A stretch of 64,000 nucleotides of DNA from Fennellomyces sp. T-0311 (Eukaryota > Mucoromycota > Mucoromycetes > Mucorales > Lichtheimiaceae): the NCBI GenBank assembly GCA_025266875.1, contig JALLLT010000008.1, positions 620,001 to 684,000 of the forward strand, read 5' to 3'. A program made the translations under genes and the position numbers. Below, piece by piece: positions 34,601-45,801 of the stretch; positions within the stretch are counted from its first letter, which is position 1, and each line of letters begins with the position of its first letter. Below the pieces are notes generated by a model. It saw only the letters and a program-made list of their open reading frames with translations, ran no database searches and had not been told where the DNA came from.

Positions 34601-36028
34601 ATGACGCAAATTGTCCTCGCTAGCAACGCTGCCGCACCAACACATGGCGCTCCTAATAATTACACCGTGGATACCATGGTACCACCAGCCGTAGCAACCG
34701 CCTCACTATCACGCAGACCCGAAGACCCCTCTCCTTCATGGGCTTCCCCTGCAACCGTCTATTCGTCTACTAACGTATACCGACCACCCACCGAGTTTCC
34801 CACCTATCAAGGTAAGAAAAACGTTGTTTATATATATATATATTCCTATTTTCCTCGCATCTTTTTCATTTAAGTTGATCAATATGATTGGCTGGCTGGA
34901 TATTCGAAGAAAATTTTAACAGAGAGAACCTCTGGCTACACGAAAAAAAATAACATTCAACTAAAAAAAAAACTTTCCATCAAAAAGGCTACGGTTACCC
35001 CGCACCCGTTTCTTTGGGTTATCCTTCGGTTCCCATGCCCTACCCTGTTCCACGCTTTGGCTACTGTCCTGAGCAGATGTCTCCTCCTCAACACCGTGCT
35101 TACCACCCTGGGAGCCCCGATTCGGAATCCGCTTCTTCGTCCTCCAAGTCGCCCCAAACCCCGTCGGCTACCACGACCGCATCTTCAGAAGCTAACAATG
35201 CTGCTCCTCAGCAGTCGCAACAAGCTCTTGTTACACCACTTGTTCCTTCATCATCACCGCGATACACCAATCCTACGACCGATAGAGTGAAAGAAACGAT
35301 TGCTCGCGCTAACTCGGTCCCGATGGAGTTTTATCATACCGAGTTTTTGGAGTATTCCAAGGAAACGTATGAGAGAAAGATTGGATCGCGTAACAAGCGT
35401 AAGCGACAGCAACCTCTTGACGAGAGCAACAAGAAGCAAAAGCGTGATGCTAGCCCCGAAGTAGCTGAAGAAGTTCCTTTGGATGAAGAAGAAAAGGAAG
35501 AGGACGCTCAGGGCTTTACTAAGAGCTTTGAGGATGAAGCAGATCCAGAGTAAGTTTATGGCTTTCTTGTTCCGCACTTTTACATATATACTTATACACC
35601 ACTTTGTAGACAATTGACCAACGCCGAGCTTCGTCGTCAGATTCACATTCAGTCTGAGCAAAAGCGGCGTGCGCAAATCAAGGATGGGTTTGATGAATTG
35701 AGAAAGCACCTTCCTGGTTGTAACAACAAAAAGATGAGTAAGGCTGCATTATTGAACCGAAGTAAGTTTATTTTTACCTACATGTCAGCAAAAAGGTGTC
35801 TAACAATAGCTTTTTTTTTTTCGTTTAGCCGTACAACAGATGCAGCATCTTAAAGCCATGCAAGTTGAATTGTTGGAAGAAGTAGAGCGTCTCATGCAAG
35901 AAAACGAGAACTTGAAAAAGTAAGTGGACCTAACTCCATACAAGCATCACTTATTCATGGTCGTCGTTTGTAGATTCCAACACGATGTCTTTCAACGTCA
36001 AGCCATGGAAAAGATGTACACTTTTTAA
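34601..36028 (+). CDS. bHLH (leucine zipper-like) transcription factor
   Basis: Five exons, 34601-34811, 34988-35549, 35610-35761, 35829-35919 and 35974-36028, give 356 aa. The N-terminal two thirds are Pro/Ser/Tyr-rich and disordered, with a conserved-looking block (RANSVPMEFYHTEFLEYSKE), a Lys/Arg nuclear signal (RNKRKRQQ) and an acidic run. The C-terminal bHLH reads ELRRQIHIQSEQKRRAQIKD (basic region with the H-x3-E-x3-R pattern for E-box contact), helix 1 GFDELRKHLPG, loop, helix 2 KMSKAALLNRTVQQMQHL, running straight into a coiled coil (LLEEVERLMQENENL). The layout resembles the Mlx/SREBP-like branch more than the Myc branch. It should bind CANNTG sites as a dimer. All phases close. Confidence 0.9.
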
Positions 36029-36594
36029 ATAGTCCTTCTTGTACTCAAAACTACGTACATACCATCTAATTACTATACAGCCACCTAATGCCATTATGAC
36101 TCGCTCGGTCTATACGTTGCAGTCTTATGATTCCCTAATTCTTTTTTTTTCTGTAGTAGTAACGAAGAAAAAACCCCTTCGTTGGACCCTCTATTACCCC
36201 TTCTTTATATGTTCTTTTCTTCCTTCTTTACTTTTTTATTCTACGATATCTTGTACTTAGATTTTCTTTTTTAACGTTTGCACAATGAACAAAAAAAAAC
36301 AGATCACGTTTCTGATCCTTAAATAGCCTACAATTGTTTGTTTGTTTTACTGCGCCCTAGTCTGGGAAATGATCGACGAAGATAAATAAGGGGAAAAGGC
36401 TGCGTTTATGCAGCCGATTTCGGTTTGTCCAAATATCCAGTCCGGAACTGTTTTGCCCGTGTTGTTTTTTTTTCTCTCTGCATCTTTTATACTGTAAAAA
36501 GAATAGATGGGTCACTGCAGTTTTCCTTTCTCTTTTTTTTCCTCTTTCTCGTCCACCTCTTTGCGCACTCTACTCATAGCTTTATGGCATAATT
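36029..36594. other. Intergenic, promoter of the membrane protein
   Basis: Pyrimidine-rich DNA with several T-runs. It holds the 3' flank of the bHLH gene and the presumed promoter of the next gene; no coding signal seen. Confidence 0.4.
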
Positions 36595-38087
36595 ATGTTT
36601 TTGCTGAAAAGATTGCGGCGGTCTTACGCACGGTTCGACACAACACTGTTGTCACTGATTCTAATGAGTCGATTCAGTTACCAGCAAGAAGATGACAGCT
36701 ACGACGACGGATACGACGACGGATCCGCGGATGATGACGCAGAGGATGATGACGACTGTTCGTTGATATCTGGCCACAGCTGCAATGCAAACGGCATATG
36801 CAAATACTGTGCCATGTGTCTACAAAGTTCATGTATATATAGCAAATCGGTCTCGGCCAACACATCATTACCATTAGCATCTGCACCGGCGTGCAACACA
36901 ACGCAATTCGGTACCCCGGATATTTACGATTGGTACGGATATTGCTTATCAAGTGGCAATGATAGTGATGGAGGTATGCATCAACAGCGAAAAAAAAGGA
37001 GTGAAAAAAAAGAGGCTTGTGCAACAAGGGCGCTTTTGTTGACATGCATACTTTTACAGACTATTGCGCAACAAGCTCAGAGTGCTACCAATACCGAAGA
37101 AACGCCAATTCCAGCGTATCACATATATGGAACAACCTCACTTGCGAGCCTACGAGTTGTTTGTTGACGACCGATCGTGGTCAACCACCTCCTGCACCTG
37201 GACAACTCCCACCAAGTGACGACCCCGGAAATCCGCATCACACGGAAGGTGGTACGGGTGGCAACCATCATCATCACTCTTCGGAATTCAGTTTAGAAGA
37301 TCACAGTCCCGCAGCAATAGCGCTTACAGCCGTGTGTTCATTTGTCGTTATTGCCGGGGTCATTTGGTTAACACGACGATGGATGAGATCAAGATATGCT
37401 CCATCAAGACCACCGTTTTCATGGCTTGCATTCTGCGGTTCGTGCGGACGCAAAAAGAAACGCGTGCAGTCCCTTGCGTCTGACACGACGGTCCCCAGCA
37501 CAGCCCCTCCCTCCTTTTCATCCAATCCTCCCGAGATGCAGCAACGGCGCATAGCCTCTTCCACAGCCACATCGATCCATTCTACAAGTAGCCGACAACG
37601 AGAACCATTGCCATCGTATTACAGCCCGGATCCGCCACCGCCAAAATATGAACAGGCCATTGTGACACAGATCAGAGGTCTGATGCAGAGTAATGTAGAC
37701 GAAGACGAAGCTGGCCATAACTCTTTGCCGCCGCCGCTTTGGCTCCCTGTATATTTTACCCCTAACCATTCAGCTTATTCGTTTGGACGTTTGCGGCGTC
37801 ATCCCCCTCCACATATGGCCCCTTCATCATCGTCTGCCGTCGCGTCGTCATCTTCCAGTAACCCTCGTCATCATGATCAATCACCAATGTGGCACCATAA
37901 CAACGACTTGTCCGATCCGTTGCAGGCATTTTGGTATCATCATCAGCAGCAAATGAGTCAAATACAACCTACACCATCAACCTCATCGCCAGCGGCAGTG
38001 GACTTATCGCGAAGGAATAGCTCCGATCGATCGTCCACAAATGACAATGGCAACAACTCGTCTTCATCAGCTGCAGGATTACAATAA
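36595..38087 (+). CDS. Single-pass membrane protein with Cys-rich ectodomain and PY motif tail
   Basis: Two exons, 36595-36973 and 37060-38087, give 468 aa. The start MFLLKRLRRSYARFDTTLLS is followed by a weak hydrophobic stretch that could be a signal anchor; the exact start is the least certain part. The ectodomain is acidic, then Cys-rich with many N-glycosylation sites (CSLISGHSCNANGICKYC, CYQYRRNANSSV, WNNLTCEPTSC). The transmembrane segment IALTAVCSFVVIAGVIWL is followed by a basic stop-transfer RRWMRSR. The cytosolic tail is disordered and has PLPSYYSPDPPPPKYEQ, containing LPSY and PPKY motifs that bind WW domains of Rsp5/NEDD4 ligases. It may be a receptor or ligase adaptor; unknown family. 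Confidence 0.72.
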
Positions 38088-38533
38088 TAGAGGGCATATA
38101 TTGTTTTTTTTTCCACACAATAAAAAACACAGATGGTGAGTTTATATGCGGCTCAGGTCAAAATCCAAAAAAGAATTCGTATGTCTAGCATGAGTATACG
38201 AAGGAGTGGAAAGTTATCCTTCATTCCCTTGGATATAAAAAAAAATCCAGGGGTGTGGGACCTTTGTTATATAACCGTTGTGGTGGGATGTTTGCTATTT
38301 CGAAAGGAATATAAAGAGTATGGTGTAGTCTGCAAAGCAAAGTATTGGCCAAGCTGAAAGTTTTAATATACTCCTCATGGTATATTCTTTTTTTTTCTTA
38401 GTTCTTTCTCTGGGTAAATATCAGGGCTAAGGGGCGAGCGAAACATGCAGCTCCTGTAAATTCGCACATACACATTTACAAAAAGGATTTGAGATGAAAA
38501 CTCCTTTCCCTTTTGTTTCCTTCATTCTAACTT

Positions 38534-39191
38534 ATGAGAGGCAGACTACCGGCAGATTATCCACCATGGCATCCTGTCATCCATCACTCCCTCGTCATGT
38601 GCTTTTTGCTCATGATGGTGCTATTACCAGTACTGTACATCCGCACACGTCAACCGCCGTACTGGGTTCTGTTGGTGGTTCTATGTTCGTTTGTTGTAAT
38701 TTATATAGCATACTGGGTAAGGTCTTTCATACATGGCGTATATAAAGATATGCTTAATGGATATGTATACATAATAGATATGGCTATGTTGTCGATCGCA
38801 ACGACATGATGAATCAGAGAACAAACCGATGGATACAGTTACGATTCCTGATGTATCGATCTATAACCCTTCCACAGTCGGTATTCCACCTAGCTCGTAT
38901 ATGGTTGGTCATCGACTCAGTTCATCCAGTCCTTCTACTCTGCGAGTGCACGAATTAGGCAATGCACAATCATTTCAACAATCACAGCAACAGCAGCAAC
39001 AGCGAACACAGTCTGTCCGATCATACAGTATCAGTAGTACATCGGATCATCCACCGCCACCAGCTTACCATTTGTCGTTCGAACACGTCGCGGTTGAGTT
39101 GCCCCAACATCCTTCTCCTCCATCATACCATTCCGCCAAAGATGACGACGAAGGCGACAGACAATCGCGAAGGAATCATCATTCATATTAG
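38534..39191 (+). CDS. Small membrane protein with three PY-type motifs
   Basis: Two exons, 38534-38716 and 38820-39191, give 184 aa. The N-terminal half has two closely spaced hydrophobic helices (SLVMCFLLMMVLLPVLYI and WVLLVVLCSFVVIYIAYW). The cytosolic half is Ser/Gln/Pro-rich, with a poly-Gln run and motifs PPPPAYH and PSPPSYH (PPxY) plus IPPSSY. It sits 446 bp downstream of another PY-motif membrane protein in the same orientation, so the two may share a role in recruiting a NEDD4-type ubiquitin ligase. No family is recognised. The second acceptor (AGAG) is chosen because it alone keeps the frame. Confidence 0.6.
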
Positions 39192-40335
39192 TATCATTAG
39201 TTTCTGTCTCTCCCTCTCCCTCTCTCGCACACACACACACGCACGTACAAAATCTGTTTAAACTGTATTTAGCATAATAATCCTGGTTTCATATACTCCC
39301 TGTCTATTGCATCATTGATTAAAAAGTAAAAGAAAAAATTCGGGTATGTCCAAGCAAAATGCCATGGTTCTGTCGGTGTGTGAAGCATGCTGCAGATGGT
39401 TATGGTCCAGACGAGTTTAATTCAGTCGACTATGCTATAAAGATATGCAGCATCACAGTAAGAACCGGATATATCCATATATATCGTAATCAGACTGCTG
39501 TCTTGCTATGGCGACGCAAGAGAGCTTATTAAACCATTTTGCATTTCGTAAGAGCCAGCTGACTCTCACACAGTTACTTTTGGACTTCTTCTTGTGCTCG
39601 CCTCAATTAGAAAGACGATGCGCACCACTGGTCTTTTTATTGAGGACCGGAAAGAGCGAAACTGCTCATTTTTTTGGAGGGGAGATTAGGATACAAACCG
39701 TAGCATTTTAAGAACAAAGGTAATAACTGTAGCATTTGATGAATGGATCGGCAGTAACGAAGGTAACAACTGTAAGCGGCCAAATGTAAGCATGATCGGA
39801 AGATGAAATAGCCTCTGGTGCGTTGAGTAAATTGCCCTTCGTTAACCCACCTTTACCTCGACTTGCCTCGTATCATTCTCATCGCACACAATTTGGAGGT
39901 TAGTTAGATAAGATTTCACTTTTGCCTTGCTTTGTATGATCTTCTTCTACCCACCATGAAAGCGATGTACCTGTAATGAGCGTTTGTATCATTTGCTTTA
40001 TAACAAAAATCGACTGCCGTGAAGCAGAGTGCTCACGGCATGTTTAACCCTTTAATTTTGCAACGTTTTGTTTCTGGTGGATTACCCAAAGAAAAACCTC
40101 CTCGCTGTCCAATGATGTATGCGAGGAAGCCCATTGACGCAAAGCGAGCGACTGCGCTGAAGGGATCTATTGACTTGCGAGATCATACGCACACTTACAC
40201 GTATACACGCTTTCTTTTCCCCTTATTTCTTTCTTCTTTGTAAAAAAAAGCCTGCTCCTTTTGTTTCTTAACAAAGACTGTCTTTAGATTCTTCATTATT
40301 TTGTATACATCTTTTAAACATATTCTATTTCCCCT
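39192..40335. repeat. Intergenic with a CA microsatellite
   Basis: About 1.1 kb. A short (CA)n/(CT)n tract lies at about 39206-39245. A frame at 39508-39711 and one at 40019-40243 show no recognised similarity. Pyrimidine-rich sequence before 40336 is the likely promoter of the next gene. Confidence 0.4.
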
Positions 40336-41923
40336 ATGGCTGACGAGTTTGATATCTACGGCGACGATACCTTTGGTTCCGAAATCCAGGTAAGGACGCA
40401 CAAGACCATGGTGCTGCTTGTTTGCTGACCTGCCCAGTCCGAGGATATTCTGGGTGAAATTGTTGGCGAGTCAACGACGAATACCAGAGAAGCGAAGCGG
40501 CGAAAAAAGAATACGGGCCCGGAAGACGATTTGTTTGAAGATTTTGGTGAAATAGATAAGGTGTGTGTCTTTACAAAGAACAAAAAGAAAGGGGGAGGGA
40601 GAGGGCCTGAGCACAAGTGAATAACCGATTATCGGCAGGAGACCAAAGCCAGTCGAATCGACCACCGTTCCTCATCGCAACCGGCTTCACGACAAAGCGC
40701 ACCTTCCACGACGACCAACTATCCGGGTAACGAGGCAGTGTTTGCGTGCATGTTTACGTGGGAAGACTAATGCAAAGTGGCAGAAACCAAAGCAGAGCAT
40801 GGCCAACGACAACAAACCCCGCAAAAGATTCCATCCAGTGTACAATCATACAGCTCCAGTACGCGTAGCACAACCGATTCACCTTCTTCCACATCATCAC
40901 GGCGCGAATTACCCATATCCATGTCAAACCTTCGCGGCATCGTGCCACATCCTACAAACGCAATGTATATTGGCGAGCTGGCCTGGGTGAGTTTGCAATC
41001 GAATACGATCCAAACGCGCGCCTCCCCGCTAACTCTAGTTTACAGTACGTAAATGACGAGGCCGTCAAGGCGCCGCTAGTCGAAGCCGGGTTGGGCAACG
41101 AACTGAAGGATCTGACGTTCTTTGAGCACAAGGTCAATGGCAAATCAAGAGGGTAAGATGGTGCTTTCACGGTTACTGCGAAGCACAGCTAACGCAAAAG
41201 GGGTTCCAGCATCTGTTTTTTGGAGTTTACTAGCCCGGATTCTGCATCAAAGGCCAAAGATGTTTTTGATAATTGGTAACGAAGGGGGTGGAAGGGATAG
41301 ATCAACACAACAGGGAACATCCTTAACTGATTTCCATATATAGCGAAATTGATGGCAAAATTACCAATGTAAGCTTCACGTCATCATCGAATCCGTTCAA
41401 GCACACGCCAAAAGGTAGGTGTTATGCGCGTTGTTCTGACGCAGATCCACTAACGACAACGGTGTAGAACCGGTGCCAAAGTCACAGAGAGTGTCACAGC
41501 AGCGCGATGTACGAATGGGTGGCTCGCAGCCACAAATGATGGGCGGCGGCTTCAATCCAATGATGGGTGGCGGCTTCAATCCGATGATGGGCAACATGGG
41601 CATGAATCCGTATGGTGGCTTCAACCCTATGGCGGCAGCGGCTGCCCGAGGCGGGTTTTTCGACAACATGATGGGCATGCCGGGTGGAGGTGGTCGCGGC
41701 GGTCGAGGAGCTGTGCGTGGCGCAGGTCAGCCACAGTATATGGGACGTATGGGTGGACGTGGTAATGCAATGATGGGAGGTGGCAATATGTCCGGCAACG
41801 GAGGTGAGCGTTCTCCAAGTCTATGCCAGCATCGGTTAACCCGCGACTATTGTAGGCATGTACATCAATCCCGCCTTCTTCGATCAGCAACAACAGCAAG
41901 GAGGTGCAGGACACAATGCATAA
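40336..41923 (+). CDS. CFIm68/CPSF6-like RRM protein (pre-mRNA 3' processing)
   Basis: Nine exons: 40336-40389, 40438-40560, 40639-40726, 40778-40986, 41046-41152, 41210-41275, 41344-41414, 41468-41803 and 41856-41923, giving 373 aa with all phases closed. The acidic start MADEFDIYGDDTFGSEI resembles the N-terminus of CPSF6/7. The RRM begins AMYIGELAWYVNDEAVK (RNP2), with FFEHKVNGKSRGICFLEF (RNP1) and later SFTSSSNPFKHTPK, as in the CFIm large subunit. The C-terminal half is Gly/Met-rich with direct repeats MMGGGFNP and RGG-type pieces (GGRGGRGAVRGAG), in place of the Pro-rich and RS tail of animal CPSF6. It probably pairs with a CFIm25 homologue in cleavage/polyadenylation site choice. Confidence 0.82.
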
Positions 41924-42519
41924 CTTGTGTGTTGGTAATAAATGTGCATGCGCGTTACCCTCAAAGAGAAAACCGAGATTCGGGATGCACTTTTTTTTTA
42001 TTGCGTGATGTTTTTTTAATAATTCGCACAACTTTGGGAAAGATTGCTTCTCCGTAACTTTCCGACTTGTATACTTCTTACGGCCTAATCACGAGAACAG
42101 AGAGGCCTTCCTATCGCTACGTACCGATTTTGCATATAAAAACAACTCCAATTCCATGTAAATATAGCTCTTATGCTTTATTTATCCCTCCAGCTGTCTT
42201 TTAACCAGCTCCTCAGCCCGCTGCTTCTCATGGTTTAATCTTACTGACCAGTCTAAGCAAGCCTGTCAAAAAAACAGAGGTGCAGTTTGCGTCATTGTGC
42301 TATATTTAGGCTGGCTGCACATGCTATCCTTCCTGGTGTTGTCACGTCTGAACTTTATAGTTTAATTTTAATATATGCATGGATGTAGAACAAAAAAGCA
42401 GTGATACAAAAGAGCAGATTGCATAATGATGAGTAAAAGTGAAGTGGAAAGTGTATGGACAAAGAAAAAAGTGCGTGATGGTTGGATGCGTTTTTACAAG
42501 TATTATATGACAATGTAGA
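41924..42519. other. Intergenic between convergent genes
   Basis: Shared 3' region of the CPSF6-like gene (+) and the zinc-finger gene (-). No coding signal seen. Confidence 0.4.
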
Positions 42520-43599
42520 TTAGGTATCTTCGGGCTTTTTGGGACAGTTGGGATAATGGCGCTTACGGCTATCGTCTCTGGTGTAAGACTTGTTGCAGAA
42601 CTCGCAGGTGTACTTTATCTTTTTCTCCGTATGGATCGTCTTCTTATGCCTAGTGATATCTCTTTTGCGCGTGAAGGTGAGTGGGCATTCTGGGCACGGG
42701 AAACTTATACTAGAGCGTCGCTTCCTTGTCCGTGGGTTTTGACCTTGCGTAATCACTTGAAGTAGATCACCAACTGGAGTGGCTTCCGGTGCGGTTCTTA
42801 TTTGCAATTGACTGCGACTGATGGGTTGATTGTCATTCATCCCACCGCGATTTTGACGGAAGCGACTCGCACCAAGGCATGAGGGCGATGACGACAGACC
42901 AGCTCGACTCGAGCACTGACGTTTGGGGTCTCTTGACTCTTGCTCCGAGGATGATTGACGATGACGACTTGATGGTGGTTCTTCACTCTGACTGCTTGAA
43001 GGTGAAGGTACGTTTACCCTGAAGAAAGGTTCCTGTGCTTGCCTTCTCCAGTTGGTCATTCCTTCGCCGTCGACGGAATTTGCTCGCGGGCATGGTAGAT
43101 CTCCATGGTCGTGGCGTCTCTCCTCAGCAACAGAGGGTGTTTCGATGGCCAGCGCAAGTAATGGGTCTTCGGTGTCCGTTAGCCCTGCTGGCAAAATCAG
43201 TTCTCGGAAGGCTTCATTGTATGATGACAAGCTGGCCTCCCAAACACCCGGATTACTCAGTAACTCAATTGGTTCGCTTGGGTTGCTGTTGCTGACGGGC
43301 GCCAACGGCCTGCGTTGATCGTCATGCGACGTGGGCTGCTCTGATGTGGTTGCAGCAAGTTCGTATTCTTGATAATCGGTTTCGGTCTGTAGGGACAATG
43401 AAATTTCTCTAGACGACTGAGTACCGTCACACGCACTAAAGTCTGTTCCTAGCGATGGAACACCAAACGGATAGAAAAATCCGTACTGGTATCCCTCTTG
43501 AAAGAGCCCTTGAAATATATCGGATGCGTCTGAGTTGGGTTGCGATGACGAGGGGTCTGTATTGTTGGCTTGTTGTTGAGATGATTTTGAAGGTTGCAT
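42520..43599 (-). CDS. C2H2/C2HC zinc-finger protein
   Basis: 359 aa in one exon, starting MQPSKSSQQQ at 43599. Most of the protein is Ser/Gln/Pro-rich and disordered. The last 60 residues carry two adjacent fingers: FPCPECPLTFTRKRDITRH followed by KKTIH (C-x2-C-x12-H-x4-H), and YTCEFCNKSYTRDDSRKRH followed by YPNC (C-x2-C-x12-H-x3-C, where Cys replaces the last His). A Lys/Arg run (RTRKRRSS) just before the fingers may be a nuclear signal. A sequence-specific DNA-binding role is likely. Another minus-strand gene 1.2 kb away ends in the same finger pair and may be a distant paralogue. A TATATAAAA-like box lies about 62-70 nt upstream. Confidence 0.85.
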   Translation of the reverse strand: MQPSKSSQQQANNTDPSSSQPNSDASDIFQGLFQEGYQYGFFYPFGVPSLGTDFSACDGTQSSREISLSLQTETDYQEYELAATTSEQPTSHDDQRRPLAPVSNSNPSEPIELLSNPGVWEASLSSYNEAFRELILPAGLTDTEDPLLALAIETPSVAEERRHDHGDLPCPRANSVDGEGMTNWRRQAQEPFFRVNVPSPSSSQSEEPPSSRHRQSSSEQESRDPKRQCSSRAGLSSSPSCLGASRFRQNRGGMNDNQPISRSQLQIRTAPEATPVGDLLQVITQGQNPRTRKRRSSISFPCPECPLTFTRKRDITRHKKTIHTEKKIKYTCEFCNKSYTRDDSRKRHYPNCPKKPEDT

Positions 43600-43660
43600 G
43601 ACGAAAAAATTGTGGAGGCGATCCTATGATTCTACCCTGTGTTGTGTTCTCCAGGTGCCT

Positions 43661-43670
43661 TTTATATAAT
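43661..43670 (-). promoter_or_regulatory. TATA-like box of the zinc-finger gene
   Basis: Minus strand reads ATTATATAAA followed by AGG, 62-71 nt upstream of the ATG at 43599. Confidence 0.45.
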
Positions 43671-44839
43671 AGGCTTTTTTCTGAGTGAGCTATTTTCGTC
43701 TCTGGGTACGCAAGCTTTTTTTTTTAGTTCTGGTGGCGCGTACCACCGTTGTGTGTGTGTGTAACTTCTGGTTGAGCTCATCGTGGTGGCGCGCACATGA
43801 GTGACTAGGAGATGATGCCATTGCAGTTTCATATGCTACAGCGCTCCGAGAATAGGCAAACAGCAATGGTAGGTATATTAAAAGATGTACCTTCGATGCG
43901 ACTTGGACAGTAATTCCAAAAGCCAGCTTAATTGCACACACGTTTATCAGCCATTCAACAACAACAAACATTTGAAATATACAGTGACGCCGTGGTTACT
44001 ATAGCATTTTATACGTTGAATGCACCGATCCCAGCCATACTTAGCCACACAAAAAGCCCAGACCACAGTGGCAAGGGGCCATCACTTACCCGCCAAGAAG
44101 CCCAGTCTGCGCATAAAAGAAAAATTGCTGAGCAACAATATCATCAATTACGCACCATGATAGCGCCATCATGATGTGCGGGTTGCGCGTTCAATATCTA
44201 AACAACGATTACATGATTGCACGAATGAAAAAGGCATGAGTATTTTTTTTTAAAAAGAAACTGTCCAACCATCAGCCCCAAACAATTTCAGAACAAGAAA
44301 AAAAGATCATCGGCTTGTTCTAACAGCTGCGCAACGTATTTTCTATTACGGTATTGCGACCGCGGTTGCAAATCAACTTTGCCAAACTCTTGTTAAATGA
44401 CCGTACGTGTATAACAGGGCGATTTGAAAACTGCAGGAATATGCTTGCTTTATTTTTTTTTGAAGAAATAATTAATTAGTCGTCCCAATGTGGCCTATCT
44501 TCCTGAGCACAGATGGTACCCAAGAAACGCTTCATGTGGTCCTCTATTGCCGGTGTGTATGGCTGCTAGTTAAAGTACGGATGTTGTACATGGGAGTTGC
44601 CCTGTCAGATGGGCGAGCGATAGTTACAAGATCGATACGATCGCCAGCATCAGATTACCACGCTGTCTATATCACTGACACGTGAAAAAGCAGAAAATGG
44701 CATGGACAGAAGAGAAAAAAAAAGTAAATACTATTTCATTAAGTGGTATAAGCTGGTGGTGCTTTTAGGAAAGCAACCCCAGATGGCGTAATCCAGATAT
44801 TGGGAAGGCAAAAGTACAAGGTGCACAGACCAGATGAGC
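43671..44839. other. Intergenic, no gene seen
   Basis: Promoter side of one zinc-finger gene and 3' side of the next. Short frames only (for example 43950-44174 on the plus strand, without an ATG at its start). Confidence 0.4.
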
Positions 44840-45801
44840 TTAAGCGGTCATCGTGCGTCCTAAATTCTTCTTCTTACACGGTACTCTAGCATTCTTGTGT
44901 CTGTTCAGCGAGTCAAGCCTGGTGAATTCCTTATGGCAAACCAAGCAGCGGAACGTTTGGTTTCGATGGATCGAATGAAAGTGCCGGGGTTCATCTCGTT
45001 GCCTTCCAAAACGGACATTACAACCTTGAACCCGACAAGCATGTCCTGTGTTCATCGACCTGACCTTCTTGTGCTTTCTGGGGCATTTGTCTTTCTTTTT
45101 ATCCCTCTTACGAGGACATACCAAAGGCTCGTCTTTCAGTTGGATAGGCGTTGGCGTGTCGGTTATCCTGAGGTGTTGCATTTCATTGGTAGGGGTACGA
45201 ACGTTAAGGTCGGCGGGAACCATGGAGCTTGACCCAATACCGTACGGGTTCCACGGGTCATATGTTGGAGAGATTGTTTGATGAATGGGCAGATTTCTTG
45301 GAATCTGATTCGCGTTTACGACATTGGGATTCAGAGGAGATTGTGATGACCAAGGTGGTCCCGCCGGTGCAACAAAATTGAGTGATCTTCCGCTGCTGTG
45401 GATAAATTTAGTTACCAGGTTGGGTAGCATGAGATTTACAGAAACGAAGCCTACCTGGTTGGGGCGACGGCCGATGGATTCCATTGTGATACATTTGGAC
45501 CAGAAGCAACAAGGTAATTGCGAGTAGGCGTGGGTGGAGAAGGGCTGGATGTGTCACCCTTTGATGCTTTCTTACCCCTTGTTGCACGACCAAGCTTCAT
45601 TGGCGACTTCACCAGTTTTACGATATCACGAATCCTGGTTAGCTCCTTGATATATTCCACGAATGCCTTTGCCTTGGCAGTAGCCTTTTGTTTCTGGTTT
45701 AGATATGGATCGGCGTCGATACGATCATACTCTTGCTTAAATCGGTCGTAAGGCTGCTTGATCGTCTCGTCAAGGGTATCGCTCGTTTGGAAGTTGTGCA
45801 T
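44840..45801 (-). CDS. Zinc-finger protein with C-terminal C2H2/C2HC pair
   Basis: Two exons, 45801-45455 and 45395-44840, give 300 aa. The N-terminus (MHNFQTSDTLDETIKQPYDR) is a helical, charged region with KATAKAKAFVEYIKELTRIR. The middle is Pro/Asn-rich. A basic stretch (KRDKKKDKCPRKHKKVR) precedes two fingers: CRVQGCNVRFGRQRDEPRH followed by FHSIH (C-x4-C-x12-H-x4-H), and CLVCHKEFTRLDSLNRH followed by KNARVPC (C-x2-C-x12-H-x6-C). It is likely a nuclear DNA-binding protein. A canonical intron may also split the 5' UTR, with acceptor TTTCAG near 45840 on the minus strand, judged by the donor/acceptor signals alone. Confidence 0.78.
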
